From assembly GCF_040448305.1 (NCBI RefSeq), contig NZ_CP148752.1, positions 6,514,501 to 6,578,500 on the forward strand: 64,000 bases of DNA, given 5' to 3'. How positions within the stretch are numbered: position 1 is the first letter of the stretch; each line of letters begins with the position of its first letter. A program made the position numbers and the translations under genes. A model generated the notes under the pieces. The model did no database searches, was not told where the DNA came from, and saw only the letters and a list, made by a program, of their open reading frames with translations. Shown here in pieces: positions 1 to 8,441 of the stretch. The stretch comes from Pseudomonas fluorescens. Lineage in GTDB: Bacteria; Pseudomonadota; Gammaproteobacteria; Pseudomonadales; Pseudomonadaceae.

Positions 1-43
1 AACCCCCGAGCAGTGGGCGGTGGTCATTGCTTTAAAGCCTTGA
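1..43 (+). CDS. 3' end of an unidentified gene (partial)
   Basis: Frame 2 reads TPEQWAVVIALKP and stops at TGA (41-43), just before a REP pair. The position, codon choice and abrupt stop ahead of intergenic repeats suggest the C-terminus of a gene that begins outside the window. Only 13 residues are visible, so the family cannot be named and the call could be chance. Confidence 0.35.
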   Translation, partial: TPEQWAVVIALKP

Positions 44-62
44 GTCATTTATCGCCTGGACT

Positions 63-166
63 GGCCTCATCGCGAGCAGGCTCGCTCCCACAGTGGATTT
101 GTGTTGAAGCACAATCACATATCCACCACAGAACCCTGTGGGAGCGAGCCTGCTCGCGATGAGGCC
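63..166. repeat. REP doublet (inverted pair)
   Basis: Two 31-bp arms at 63-93 and 136-166 are inverted copies of a REP sequence with core GTGGGAGCGAGCCTGCTCGCGA. They are separated by about 42 bp. The pair lies in the gap between the end of the upstream gene and the 3' end of the FliL-like gene, the usual place for REP/REPIN elements in this group. Confidence 0.85.
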
Positions 167-185
167 GGCAGGAGCAGCGAAAACC

Positions 186-593
186 TTACTGAATGATCAG
201 GTTGTTAAACAACAAATCCTCAACCACCGGCTTGCCGGTTTCATCGTTCATCACCTGCTGGGTCTGCTTCAGGGCTTCCTGACGCAGCTTTTCCTTGGCC
301 TCGACGTTGTTCATCGTCTCGGTGGTCTGCTGGGCGAACAGTGCGACCAATTGATTGCGGATCAACGGCTCATTGGCCTTCACCGCTTTGGCGGCCTCGT
401 CACCGGTCACCCGCAACGCCACATCGGCCTTGTAGACCTTGAGTTTCGGCGTGCCGTCCAGCCCGTAGTTACCCACGAATGGCGGGCTCAGGGTGATGTA
501 ACTGACCTTCGGAGCTGCATCTTCTTTGGCTTCTTCGGCCACCGCTGCCACAGGCAGAGACAGGGCCAGTATCAACATGATCCACGCTTTCAA
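186..593 (-). CDS. FliL-like secreted protein
   Basis: This 135-residue protein starts at TTG (593). The choice rests on an AAGGAG ribosome binding site seven bases upstream and on the good signal peptide it gives (MKAWIM then LILALSLPVAAVA, cleavage near residue 19). The C-terminal 65 residues resemble the FliL basal-body family, with a conserved run around residues 76-100 and a VEDLLFNNLIIQ end. Classical FliL has a membrane anchor and sits in a flagellar operon. This one is predicted to be exported and has no flagellar neighbours, so a flagellar role is uncertain. Longer ATG starts upstream lack a ribosome binding site and would bury the signal peptide. The gene is divergent from the quinone reductase gene. 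Confidence 0.75.
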   Translation of the reverse strand: MKAWIMLILALSLPVAAVAEEAKEDAAPKVSYITLSPPFVGNYGLDGTPKLKVYKADVALRVTGDEAAKAVKANEPLIRNQLVALFAQQTTETMNNVEAKEKLRQEALKQTQQVMNDETGKPVVEDLLFNNLIIQ

Positions 594-743
594 AATTCGC
601 TCCTTATCCGGTTTGCGGCCTGGCATAACGACCCGCCGCGCAAGCACAAGCTTATGGCTGACTATCAGGGTCGGGCATGCTCGTTGACCCATCGACCCAC
701 ACACCTACACTTATCGGCCATCACTCCCAAAGGAATAGCCCTG

Positions 744-1721
744 ATGAAAGCCGTGCTGTGCAAAGCCTTCGGCCCTGCCGAATCGCTGGTGCTGGAAGAC
801 GTCGCCAGTCCTGTCGCGAAGAAGAATGAAATCCTGCTGGACGTGCACGCCGCCGGGGTGAATTTCCCCGACACGTTGATCATCGAGGGCAAATACCAGT
901 TCAAGCCGCCCTTCCCGTTTTCGCCGGGTGGTGAAGCGGCCGGCGTGGTCAGCGCCGTGGGTGAAAAAGTCAGCCACTTGAAAGTCGGTGACCGGGTCAT
1001 GGCCCTGACCGGCTGGGGCAGCTTTGCCGAGCAGGTTGCCGTGCCGGGCTACAACGTGTTGCCAATCCCGCCGTCCATGGACTTCAACACTGCCGCCGCC
1101 TTCAGCATGACTTACGGCACCTCGATGCACGCCCTCAAGCAGCGCGGCAACCTGCAACCGGGTGAAACCCTGCTGGTGCTTGGTGCCTCCGGCGGTGTCG
1201 GCCTGGCGGCGGTGGAAATCGGCAAAGCCATGGGCGCCCGGGTGATCGCGGCGGCCAGCAGCGCAGAGAAACTCGCCGTGGCCAAGGCTGCCGGCGCCGA
1301 TGAGCTGATCAACTACAGCGAAACCAGCCTGAAGGACGAAATCAAGCGCCTGACCGACGGCCAGGGCGCCGACGTGATCTACGACCCGGTCGGCGGCGAC
1401 CTGTTCGACCAGGCCATCCGCGCCATCGCCTGGAACGGCCGACTGCTGGTGGTCGGCTTCGCCAGCGGGCGCATTCCCGAATTGCCAGTCAACCTGGCCT
1501 TGCTTAAAGGCGCGGCAGTGCTCGGCGTGTTCTGGGGCTCGTTCGCCCAACGCCAGCCGCAAGACAACGCAGCGAACTTCCAGCAGTTGTTTGGCTGGTT
1601 TGCCGAGGGCAAGTTGAAACCGCTGGTGTCGCAGGTTTATCCGCTGAGCAATTCAGCCCAAGCCATCAATGATCTTGGCCAGCGTAAAGCGGTCGGGAAA
1701 GTGGTGGTGCAGGTTCGCTGA
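744..1721 (+). CDS. NADPH:quinone oxidoreductase, zinc-free MDR family
   Basis: This 325-residue protein belongs to the medium-chain dehydrogenase/reductase superfamily, quinone reductase branch. The N-terminal GroES-like catalytic domain spans about residues 1-120. The nucleotide-binding Rossmann fold carries GASGGVG at 147-153. The cysteines of the structural zinc lobe found in alcohol dehydrogenases are absent, which fits a zinc-free NADPH-dependent reductase of quinones or enones in the cytoplasm. ATG 744 is preceded by AAGGAATAG. A much longer in-frame start at 138 is ignored because it would run through the REP and the promoter of the FliL-like gene. The true substrate is unknown. The gene ends at a hairpin terminator. 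Confidence 0.85.
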   Translation: MKAVLCKAFGPAESLVLEDVASPVAKKNEILLDVHAAGVNFPDTLIIEGKYQFKPPFPFSPGGEAAGVVSAVGEKVSHLKVGDRVMALTGWGSFAEQVAVPGYNVLPIPPSMDFNTAAAFSMTYGTSMHALKQRGNLQPGETLLVLGASGGVGLAAVEIGKAMGARVIAAASSAEKLAVAKAAGADELINYSETSLKDEIKRLTDGQGADVIYDPVGGDLFDQAIRAIAWNGRLLVVGFASGRIPELPVNLALLKGAAVLGVFWGSFAQRQPQDNAANFQQLFGWFAEGKLKPLVSQVYPLSNSAQAINDLGQRKAVGKVVVQVR

Positions 1722-1976
1722 ATCTCTATCTGCAATAAAAGCGCGGCCACGCTGCCGCGCTTTCTTGTCATAACAGCGCCCTTCCAAAATACCGGCCTTG
1801 CTGACTGAACCATCCACCTGCACAGTCAGACTGACACGCACCATGCCGGTGACACCCGCCCGATGCAGCGCCACCGGATAAACCGGCTTCGGATTATTCT
1901 CGGGTATCAGGAACACCTCCCCGGCCCTGACATCCAGGGACGCCACCAACACCACCATGCATACCCACCACCGCAT
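1653..1976 (-). pseudogene. truncated TonB C-terminal-domain protein
   Basis: The open frame encodes 107 residues from ATG 1976, which has a strong AGGGAGAGGGAC upstream. Residues 1-18 form a signal peptide. Residues 30-60 (KPVYPVALHRAGVTG, then VRVSLTVQVDGSVSK) match the start of a TonB C-terminal domain as found in small energy-transducer proteins. After about residue 64 the similarity stops. The frame then runs through the terminator and the 3' end of the quinone reductase gene, and the closing half of the domain (usually ending in an AxxAxxxWxF motif) is missing. The simplest reading is a 3' deletion near 1765-1799. A functional short protein cannot be excluded. Confidence 0.55.
1738..1763 (+). 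terminator. Rho-independent terminator of the quinone reductase gene
   Basis: An AAAGCGCGGC / GCCGCGCTTT stem with a six-base loop lies 17 bases after the stop codon and runs into TTTCTTG. It abuts the broken 3' end of the TonB-like gene on the other strand. Confidence 0.75.
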
Positions 1977-2240
1977 GTCCCTCTCCCTTCGCCTGCAACG
2001 CCAGACCTGGCAACAGCACAAAGGTTAAAGCGCGGAGTCATTCGGCATAACGCCATGACTTCTGCTTTAAACGAAGGACCTTTCCTAAAGACCTGCCCTA
2101 TTTCAGGCACATCAAGCGCCTGCTAACCAAACAGGTAACGCTTCCTACAACGCCCCTCACTTACATCTGAGCGACATGTTCATAAAGGAACGCGCGATAT
2201 CCAACATTTCCGCTGTTTTGCCGATGAGAACCGGTGCTAT

Positions 2241-2274
2241 TTTCGGTAACGAAACTGTAACATTCGTATCCGCA
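2241..2274 (+). promoter_or_regulatory. tandem GlpR-type operators upstream of glpT
   Basis: TTTCGGTAACGAAA (2241-2254) is a perfect palindrome of the form TTTCG-N4-CGAAA, the core recognised by GlpR repressors of the DeoR family. A second, imperfect copy (TTCGTATCCGCA, 2263-2274) follows about two helical turns downstream. Both lie 30-60 bases before the glpT start codon, a position suited to repression relieved by glycerol-3-phosphate. The rest of the 1977-2302 gap shows no gene. Confidence 0.55.
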
Positions 2275-2302
2275 GTCAAAACAAGAAATCTGGAGCTCTT
2301 GA

Positions 2303-3652
2303 ATGTTTGCTTTCTTTCGTCCTGCCGCACATCAGGCTCCATTGCCTGAAGAAAAAATCGACAGCACCTACCGACGCCTGCGCTGGCAGATTTTCGCCGG
2401 TATCTTCATTGGCTATGCCGGTTACTACCTGCTGCGCAAAAACTTCTCCCTGGCCATGCCGTACCTCATCGACGAGGGCTACTCCCGTGGTCAGTTGGGT
2501 CTGGCGATGTCCGCCATCGCAATTGCCTACGGTCTGTCGAAGTTTCTGATGGGGCTGGTTTCCGACCGTTCCAACCCGCGATTCTTCCTGCCGTTCGGTC
2601 TTCTGGTGTCGGCGGGGGTGATGTTCATTTTCGGTTTCGCGCCCTGGGCGACGTCCAGCGTGACCATGATGTTCATTCTGCTGTTCATCAACGGCTGGGC
2701 CCAGGGCATGGGTTGGCCGCCGAGTGGCCGGACCATGGTGCACTGGTGGTCGCAGAAGGAACGTGGCGGCGTGGTGTCCGTGTGGAACGTGGCGCACAAC
2801 GTCGGCGGCGGCCTGATCGGCCCGTTGTTCCTGCTCGGCATGGGTCTGTTCAATGACTGGCACGCCGCGTTCTACGTGCCGGCAGCCGTGGCGCTGGCAG
2901 TAGCGGTGTTTGCCTTTGTGGCCATGCGCGACACCCCGCAATCGGTTGGCCTGCCGCCGATCGAGCAATACAAGAACGACTACCCGGAAGGCTACGACGC
3001 CAGCCACGAAGAGGAATTCAGCGCCAAGGAAATCTTCGTCAAATACGTGCTGCGCAACAAAATGCTCTGGTACATCGCCCTGGCCAACGTCTTTGTCTAT
3101 CTGCTGCGCTACGGCGTGCTGGACTGGGCGCCGACCTACCTCAAGGAAGCCAAGGGTTTCACTGTGGATAAAACCTCGTGGGCGTACTTCTTCTACGAGT
3201 GGGCAGGTATTCCAGGCACGCTGCTGTGCGGCTGGATGTCGGACAAGATCTTCCGTGGCAACCGTGGCCTGACCGGCATGGTGTTCATGGCGCTGGTGAC
3301 GGTCGCGACGCTGGTTTACTGGCTCAACCCGGCCGGCAATCCGATGGTCGACATGATTGCACTGCTTTCCATTGGCTTCCTGATCTACGGCCCGGTGATG
3401 CTGATCGGCCTGCAGGCGTTGGAACTGGCACCGAAGAAAGCTGCCGGTACGGCGGCGGGCTTTACCGGTCTGTTCGGTTACTTGGGCGGTTCGGTCGCGG
3501 CCAGTGCAGCGATGGGCTACACCGTGGACCATTTCGGTTGGGACGGCGGCTTCGTGCTGCTGGTCGGCGCCTGCCTGCTGGCGATGGCCTTCCTGGCCCC
3601 GACACTACGGCACAAACAAATCGCCAGTCAGGGCCGCGAAGCACTCGCTTGA
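2303..3652 (+). CDS. glpT: glycerol-3-phosphate transporter (OPA family MFS antiporter)
   Basis: This 449-residue twelve-helix inner-membrane protein exchanges glycerol-3-phosphate for inorganic phosphate. The N-terminal signature GYAGYYLLRKNF (37-48) and the loop GLVSDRSNPRFF (84-95) are typical of GlpT. The residues known in E. coli GlpT to bind phosphate or to gate are all present at the same numbers: Arg45, Lys80, His165 and Arg269. The length also matches E. coli. ATG 2303 follows GGAGCTCTTGA. GlpR-like operators lie just upstream. The other glp genes are not in this window. The 3' end overlaps the convergent chaC gene by 25 bases. Confidence 0.97.
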   Translation: MFAFFRPAAHQAPLPEEKIDSTYRRLRWQIFAGIFIGYAGYYLLRKNFSLAMPYLIDEGYSRGQLGLAMSAIAIAYGLSKFLMGLVSDRSNPRFFLPFGLLVSAGVMFIFGFAPWATSSVTMMFILLFINGWAQGMGWPPSGRTMVHWWSQKERGGVVSVWNVAHNVGGGLIGPLFLLGMGLFNDWHAAFYVPAAVALAVAVFAFVAMRDTPQSVGLPPIEQYKNDYPEGYDASHEEEFSAKEIFVKYVLRNKMLWYIALANVFVYLLRYGVLDWAPTYLKEAKGFTVDKTSWAYFFYEWAGIPGTLLCGWMSDKIFRGNRGLTGMVFMALVTVATLVYWLNPAGNPMVDMIALLSIGFLIYGPVMLIGLQALELAPKKAAGTAAGFTGLFGYLGGSVAASAAMGYTVDHFGWDGGFVLLVGACLLAMAFLAPTLRHKQIASQGREALA

Positions 3653-4296
3653 TCAGCCTTTGATTTACAGCGCTTGAGCCGCGCCTCCAGATTCCGGTCT
3701 GGCATGGCGTGGCTGCGCAGGGCATGCGCGGTCTGCTCGACATAATCGCGAGTGGTGCCGTAGCGCCCGCAGGCGTTCTCGAACACATGGCTCAACACAT
3801 GGTCCGGCAAGTTGCCGGCATAGCTGGGCAGATGTCGCTCCAGCACAAAGCCCAATGCCTGAACCTGGCTGCCATCTTCGAGACGGCAGTTGAGCCAGTG
3901 CGGGCGGTAGGAAGGGAAAGGCATCTCGCGCTGCCAAAGCGCGTAGAGCGAGGCTTCGAGTTGCTCTTCGGGCAAGCGATAGGCGAAACCGCTGCAAGAA
4001 CCGCCGCGATCCAGGCCAAACACCAGGCCGGGCATTTCCGGTGTGCCGCGATGTTCGTGGGACCACAGGTACAACCCGCGATGGTATCCATGCACCCGGC
4101 CGCGAACCCGCTCAACCGCCGTGCATTCAGGGCGCCAGATCAGCGAACCATACGCAAACAACCAGACCGGCCCACCCTTGTGGCGCGCCATGGTCGATTG
4201 CATCGAGCTGAGCAATTGTTCGTGAGTGAGCTGCGGTCCCAGATCGAGCCGCGGAGGGTAAGCCAGATTCAAAAAAGCAGATTCAATGGCGCTCAT
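3628..4296 (-). CDS. chaC: glutathione-specific gamma-glutamylcyclotransferase (ChaC family)
   Basis: This 222-residue protein carries the YGSLIW substrate-binding motif at 49-54, a hallmark of ChaC-type cyclotransferases, and a WQREM motif whose Glu124 is the expected catalytic acid. The family degrades glutathione to 5-oxoproline and Cys-Gly in the cytoplasm. The N-terminal 40 residues before the fold are an extension also common in bacterial ChaC. The gene is convergent with glpT and overlaps its 3' end. The upstream gap (4297-4490) is A+T-rich and probably holds its promoter. Confidence 0.88.
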   Translation of the reverse strand: MSAIESAFLNLAYPPRLDLGPQLTHEQLLSSMQSTMARHKGGPVWLFAYGSLIWRPECTAVERVRGRVHGYHRGLYLWSHEHRGTPEMPGLVFGLDRGGSCSGFAYRLPEEQLEASLYALWQREMPFPSYRPHWLNCRLEDGSQVQALGFVLERHLPSYAGNLPDHVLSHVFENACGRYGTTRDYVEQTAHALRSHAMPDRNLEARLKRCKSKADQASASRP

Positions 4297-4490
4297 GGCG
4301 AATAGCGTTCAGCTCCCCGCGGGTGAAGAATTACTTAATAGAACGCACAGCTGTAACAATAAGGCACATAAGTTTTAAGGCAATTTGAATGCCATGGCAC
4401 AGTTCTTAAGTTGATGCCTGCATGAGATATAACCTACCGAAATTTATAGATGTTTATAAATACCGATAGGCTATATAGGGGTTTATAACT
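4297..4490. other. A+T-rich non-coding gap upstream of chaC
   Basis: No plausible gene is visible on either strand. The stretch from about 4320 to 4490 is clearly richer in A and T than its surroundings and contains several TATAAT-like runs. It may serve as the promoter of chaC, or as old transferred sequence. Confidence 0.4.
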
Positions 4491-4590
4491 TGTAGGAGCG
4501 AGCCTGCTCGCGATGGTTGTTAACGATTACGCGGGGAGTCAGGCTGTCCGCGGCGCTCTTGAGTCCATCGCGAGCAGGCTCGCTCCTACA
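4491..4590. repeat. REP doublet, TGTAGGAGC variant
   Basis: Inverted arms TGTAGGAGCGAGCCTGCTCG... at 4491-4516 and its complement at 4565-4590 flank about 48 bp. The outer bases are TGTAGGAGC rather than the more common TGTGGGAGC. The pair sits just downstream of the reductase gene and could act as its transcription stop. Confidence 0.85.
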
Positions 4591-4606
4591 GTGTGGAGGG
4601 GCAACA

Positions 4607-5575
4607 TCAGGATCTGGGGGCATACGCAAAAACGTCGGCACGCATCTGGTGAGCGTCCATCCCCGCTTCCACCAGCGCATCCAGCGTGCCGTAGACCATG
4701 GCCGGAGAGCCACTGGCGTATACATGCAGCGGCTTGAGGTCAGGGAAGTCTTCACAGACCGCTTCATGCAACATGCCGCACCGCCCTTCCCAACCGCATT
4801 GATCGCTGACGACCTTGTGCAGGAATAGGTTGGGCAGCTTCAGCCATTCGTCCCAGTGCTCGATTTGATAAAAATCTTCAGGACGACGCACGCCCCAATA
4901 CAGATGCACCGGGTGCTTGAAACCCGAGGCCCGGCAATGCTCGATCAGACTGTGGATCTGGCCCATGCCGGTACCAGCGGCGATCAGCACGAGAGAACCG
5001 TCCGGCAACTCCTCCAGGTGGGTATCGCCAAACGGCAATTCGACCCGCACCATGCTGTTGCGCTGGAGCTGTTCGATCAGGCTCAGCGCACTGGTTTCGC
5101 GCGCCAGTACGTGGATTTCCAGGTCGCGCCCCGCATGCGGTGCCGAGGCGAGGGAGAAGGCGGATTTCTCGCCGTTCTCACGCTCGATCATCAGGTACTG
5201 GCCGGCGTGGTAGCGCGGCGGCTTGCCGGCCGGAGCCCGCAGACGCACGCGCCAGGTGTCGCCGCCCACCTCCTTGCACTCAATGACCTGACACGACACG
5301 CTGCGCACCGGCAGTTCTCCCAGCGCGAGCACGCCATCCCACAGCACGATGCAGTCTTCCAGCGGCTCCGCTATGCAAGTGTAGAACTCGCCATGATCAC
5401 GCACATTGCCGGCCTGCTCGACCCGGCCTTCCACCAGCAGCGCCGCGCACACGTGGCAATTGCCGTTGCGGCAGCTTTGCGGGCATTCGTAGCCCAGACG
5501 TCGTGCGCCATCGAGAATCCGCTCGCCGGGCAATATCTCAAGTACTGCTCCGGAGGGCTGCAAGGTTACACGCAT
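4607..5575 (-). CDS. 2Fe-2S/FAD oxidoreductase, probable flavin reductase partner of UbiD
   Basis: This 322-residue protein joins three parts. Residues 1-90 form a plant-type ferredoxin domain with cluster ligands Cys35, Cys40, Cys43 and Cys67. Residues about 100-200 form an FAD-binding barrel. Residues about 210-322 form an NAD(P)H-binding domain of the FNR family (LIAAGTGMGQIHSL). Related proteins are annotated as CDP-6-deoxy-glucoseen reductase or as Fre/LuxG-like flavin reductases. ATG 5575 overlaps the ubiD stop codon by one base (TGATG), so translation is probably coupled. E. coli ubiD is likewise followed by a flavin reductase gene, fre. A sugar-deoxygenation role is unlikely here. Confidence 0.82.
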   Translation of the reverse strand: MRVTLQPSGAVLEILPGERILDGARRLGYECPQSCRNGNCHVCAALLVEGRVEQAGNVRDHGEFYTCIAEPLEDCIVLWDGVLALGELPVRSVSCQVIECKEVGGDTWRVRLRAPAGKPPRYHAGQYLMIERENGEKSAFSLASAPHAGRDLEIHVLARETSALSLIEQLQRNSMVRVELPFGDTHLEELPDGSLVLIAAGTGMGQIHSLIEHCRASGFKHPVHLYWGVRRPEDFYQIEHWDEWLKLPNLFLHKVVSDQCGWEGRCGMLHEAVCEDFPDLKPLHVYASGSPAMVYGTLDALVEAGMDAHQMRADVFAYAPRS

Positions 5576-7041
5576 CAATCTATTCCTAACTGATTCCAGA
5601 TGGCATCGATCCGCTGGGTCACGGCATCGTCCTTGACGATGACCCGGCCCCATTCGCGGGTAGTTTCGCCCGGCCATTTATGCGTGGCATCGAGGCCCAT
5701 TTTCGACCCCAGGCCGGAAACCGGCGAGGCGAAGTCGAGGTAGTCGATCGGCGTGTTGTCGATCATCACCGTGTCGCGCTTGGGGTCCATGCGCGTAGTG
5801 ATGGCCCAGATCACGTCGTTCCAGTCCCGGGCGTTGATATCGTCGTCGGTGACGATAACGAACTTGGTGTACATGAACTGTCGCAAAAACGACCAGACAC
5901 CCAGCATTACCCGCTTGGCGTGGCCCGGATACGACTTTTTCATGGTCACGATGGCCATGCGGTACGAGCAGCCTTCGGGCGGCAGGTAGAAATCGGTGAT
6001 CTCCGGGAACTGCTTCTGCAGGATCGGCACGAACACTTCGTTCAATGCCACGCCGAGGATCGCCGGCTCATCCGGTGGACGGCCGGTGTAGGTGCTGTGG
6101 TAGATCGGCTTGATCCGGTGGGTGATGCGCTCGACGGTGAACACCGGGAAGCTGTCGACTTCGTTGTAGTAACCGGTGTGGTCGCCGTACGGGCCTTCAT
6201 CGGCCATCTCGCCCGGATGGATCACGCCTTCGAGGATGATTTCGGCGGTGGCCGGCACTTGCAGGTCGTTGCCGCGGCACTTCACCAACTCGGTGCGGTT
6301 ACCGCGCAAAAGGCCTGCGAAGGCGTATTCGGAAAGGCTGTCGGGCACCGGGGTCACGGCACCGAGGATGGTCGCCGGGTCGGCGCCCAATGCGACCGAT
6401 ACCGGGAATGGCTGGCCGGGATGCTTTTCGCACCACTCGCGAAAATCCAGCGCGCCGCCACGGTGGCTCAGCCAGCGCATGATGACCTTGTTGCGACCGA
6501 TCACCTGCTGACGATAGATGCCGAGGTTCTGGCGATCCTTGTTCGGGCCTTTGGTGACGGTCAGGCCCCAGGTGATCAGCGGGCCAACATCACCCGGCCA
6601 GCAGGTCTGCACCGGCAGCATGGCCAGGTCGACGTCGTCGCCTTCGATGACCACTTCCTGGCACACCGCGTCCTTGACGACTTTCGGCGCCATCGAAATG
6701 ATCTTGCGGAAGATCGGCAGCTTGGACCAGGCATCCTTCAAGCCTTTCGGCGGCTCGGGTTCCTTGAGGAACGCCAGCAGCTTGCCGATCTCGCGCAGCT
6801 CGCTGACCGCCTCGGCGCCCATGCCCAACGCCACGCGCTCGGGGGTGCCGAACAGGTTGCCGAGCACGGGAATGTCGTAACCCGTAGGCTTTTCGAATAG
6901 CAGGGCCGGGCCTTTGGCGCGCAACGTGCGGTCGCAGACCTCGGTCATTTCCAGTACTGGGGACACCGGAATCTGGATGCGCTTGAGTTCGCCGCGCTGT
7001 TCCAGCCCGCTGATAAAGTCGCGCAAGTCGCGATACTGCAT
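5575..7041 (-). CDS. ubiD: 4-hydroxy-3-polyprenylbenzoate decarboxylase
   Basis: This 488-residue protein is close in length to E. coli UbiD and matches it along its length, including the opening MQYRDLRDFISGLE, the central LGIYRQQVIG run and the GEMADEGPYGDHTGYYNE region that holds the catalytic acidic residues. It removes the carboxyl group of the octaprenyl/nonaprenyl-hydroxybenzoate intermediate in ubiquinone synthesis, using prenylated FMN made by UbiX, which is not in this window. It is the first gene of a two-gene operon with the 2Fe-2S/FAD reductase. Confidence 0.95.
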   Translation of the reverse strand: MQYRDLRDFISGLEQRGELKRIQIPVSPVLEMTEVCDRTLRAKGPALLFEKPTGYDIPVLGNLFGTPERVALGMGAEAVSELREIGKLLAFLKEPEPPKGLKDAWSKLPIFRKIISMAPKVVKDAVCQEVVIEGDDVDLAMLPVQTCWPGDVGPLITWGLTVTKGPNKDRQNLGIYRQQVIGRNKVIMRWLSHRGGALDFREWCEKHPGQPFPVSVALGADPATILGAVTPVPDSLSEYAFAGLLRGNRTELVKCRGNDLQVPATAEIILEGVIHPGEMADEGPYGDHTGYYNEVDSFPVFTVERITHRIKPIYHSTYTGRPPDEPAILGVALNEVFVPILQKQFPEITDFYLPPEGCSYRMAIVTMKKSYPGHAKRVMLGVWSFLRQFMYTKFVIVTDDDINARDWNDVIWAITTRMDPKRDTVMIDNTPIDYLDFASPVSGLGSKMGLDATHKWPGETTREWGRVIVKDDAVTQRIDAIWNQLGID

Positions 7042-7142
7042 GCGTGAGCCTCGTGTTGGCCGTGGCGTTCGGGGCAGGCAGTTTAGCGCCGAACCCTGCG
7101 GTTCAGAACCACGAACTGCCGCTTGATCAAAAATCAGATAGC

Positions 7143-7170
7143 AAAAAGCCGGGTTTCCCCGGCTTTTTTT
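7143..7170 (-). terminator. terminator downstream of rho
   Basis: A strong AAAAGCCGGG / CCCGGCTTTT stem is flanked by A and T runs, 12-40 bases beyond the rho stop codon. The symmetry suggests it may also stop transcription from the other strand. Confidence 0.85.
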
Positions 7171-7181
7171 GCCTGTTCGAC

Positions 7182-8441
7182 TTACTTGCGTTTCATCGAC
7201 AGGAAGAACTCATCGTTGGTCTTGGTCGTTTTCAACTTGTCGACCAGGAACTCGATGGCAGCCACTTCATCCATCGGGTGCAGCAGCTTGCGCAGAATCC
7301 ACATGCGCTGCAGCTCGTCGTCGGCAGTCAGCAACTCTTCGCGGCGGGTGCCGGAACGGTTGATGTTGATGGCCGGGAAGACGCGTTTTTCAGCGATACG
7401 GCGATCAAGCGGCAGTTCCATGTTGCCGGTGCCTTTGAATTCCTCGTAGATCACTTCGTCCATCTTCGAGCCGGTTTCAACCAGCGCGGTGGCGATGATG
7501 GTCAGCGAGCCGCCTTCTTCGATGTTCCGCGCGGCGCCGAAGAAACGCTTCGGTTTCTCCAGGGCGTGGGCATCGACACCACCGGTCAGTACCTTGCCGG
7601 AGCTCGGGATCACGGTGTTGTAGGCGCGAGCCAGACGGGTGATGGAGTCGAGCAGGATCACCACGTCTTTCTTGTGCTCGACCAGGCGCTTGGCCTTCTC
7701 TATCACCATTTCGGCAACCTGCACGTGGCGGGTTGGCGGCTCGTCGAACGTCGAGGCAACCACTTCGCCGCGCACGGTGCGCTGCATTTCGGTCACTTCT
7801 TCCGGACGTTCATCGATCAGCAGCACGATCAGGTGAACTTCAGGGTTGTTACGCGCGATGTTCGCGGCAATGTTCTGCAGCATGATCGTCTTGCCGGCTT
7901 TCGGCGGTGCAACGATCAGACCGCGCTGGCCTTTACCGATCGGGGCGCACAGGTCGATGACACGACCGGTCAAGTCTTCGGTGGAACCGTTACCGGCTTC
8001 CATCTTCATGCGCACGGTCGGGAACAGCGGGGTCAGGTTCTCGAAGAGAATCTTGTTCTTCGCGTTTTCCGGACGGTCGTAGTTGATCGTGTCGACCTTG
8101 AGCAGCGCGAAATAACGCTCGCCTTCCTTTGGAGGGCGGATCTTGCCAACGATGGTGTCACCGGTGCGCAAGTTGAAACGACGGATCTGGCTCGGCGAGA
8201 CGTAGATATCGTCTGGACCGGCGAGATAGGAAGCGTCAGCGGAGCGCAGGAAGCCGAAGCCGTCCTGGAGAATCTCCAGCACGCCATCACCGGAGATTTC
8301 CTCACCGCTTTTCGCGTGCTTCTTGAGCAGGGAGAAAATCACGTCCTGCTTGCGCGAACGGGCCATATTTTCTATGCCCATCTGTTCGGCCAATTCGAGC
8401 AGTTCGGTAATCGGCTTTTGCTTGAGTTCAGTCAGATTCAT
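7182..8441 (-). CDS. rho: transcription termination factor Rho
   Basis: This 419-residue hexameric RNA helicase has the usual length. The N-terminal SAP-like and RNA-binding (cold-shock-like) domains occupy residues 1-130, with GFGFLRS at 61-67. The ATPase core has Walker A APPKAGKT at 178-185 and the DSITRLARAYN segment of Walker B further on. It ends nascent transcripts that lack coupled translation. ATG 8441 gives the standard MNLTELKQ opening, although no Shine-Dalgarno sequence precedes it. The leader holds a small hairpin and a C-rich run. Confidence 0.98.
   Translation of the reverse strand: MNLTELKQKPITELLELAEQMGIENMARSRKQDVIFSLLKKHAKSGEEISGDGVLEILQDGFGFLRSADASYLAGPDDIYVSPSQIRRFNLRTGDTIVGKIRPPKEGERYFALLKVDTINYDRPENAKNKILFENLTPLFPTVRMKMEAGNGSTEDLTGRVIDLCAPIGKGQRGLIVAPPKAGKTIMLQNIAANIARNNPEVHLIVLLIDERPEEVTEMQRTVRGEVVASTFDEPPTRHVQVAEMVIEKAKRLVEHKKDVVILLDSITRLARAYNTVIPSSGKVLTGGVDAHALEKPKRFFGAARNIEEGGSLTIIATALVETGSKMDEVIYEEFKGTGNMELPLDRRIAEKRVFPAININRSGTRREELLTADDELQRMWILRKLLHPMDEVAAIEFLVDKLKTTKTNDEFFLSMKRK

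Noticed and set aside
2276..3532. 418-residue minus-strand frame across glpT
   Set aside because: Antisense to glpT, which matches E. coli GlpT with all key residues; no protein-like features on the minus strand.
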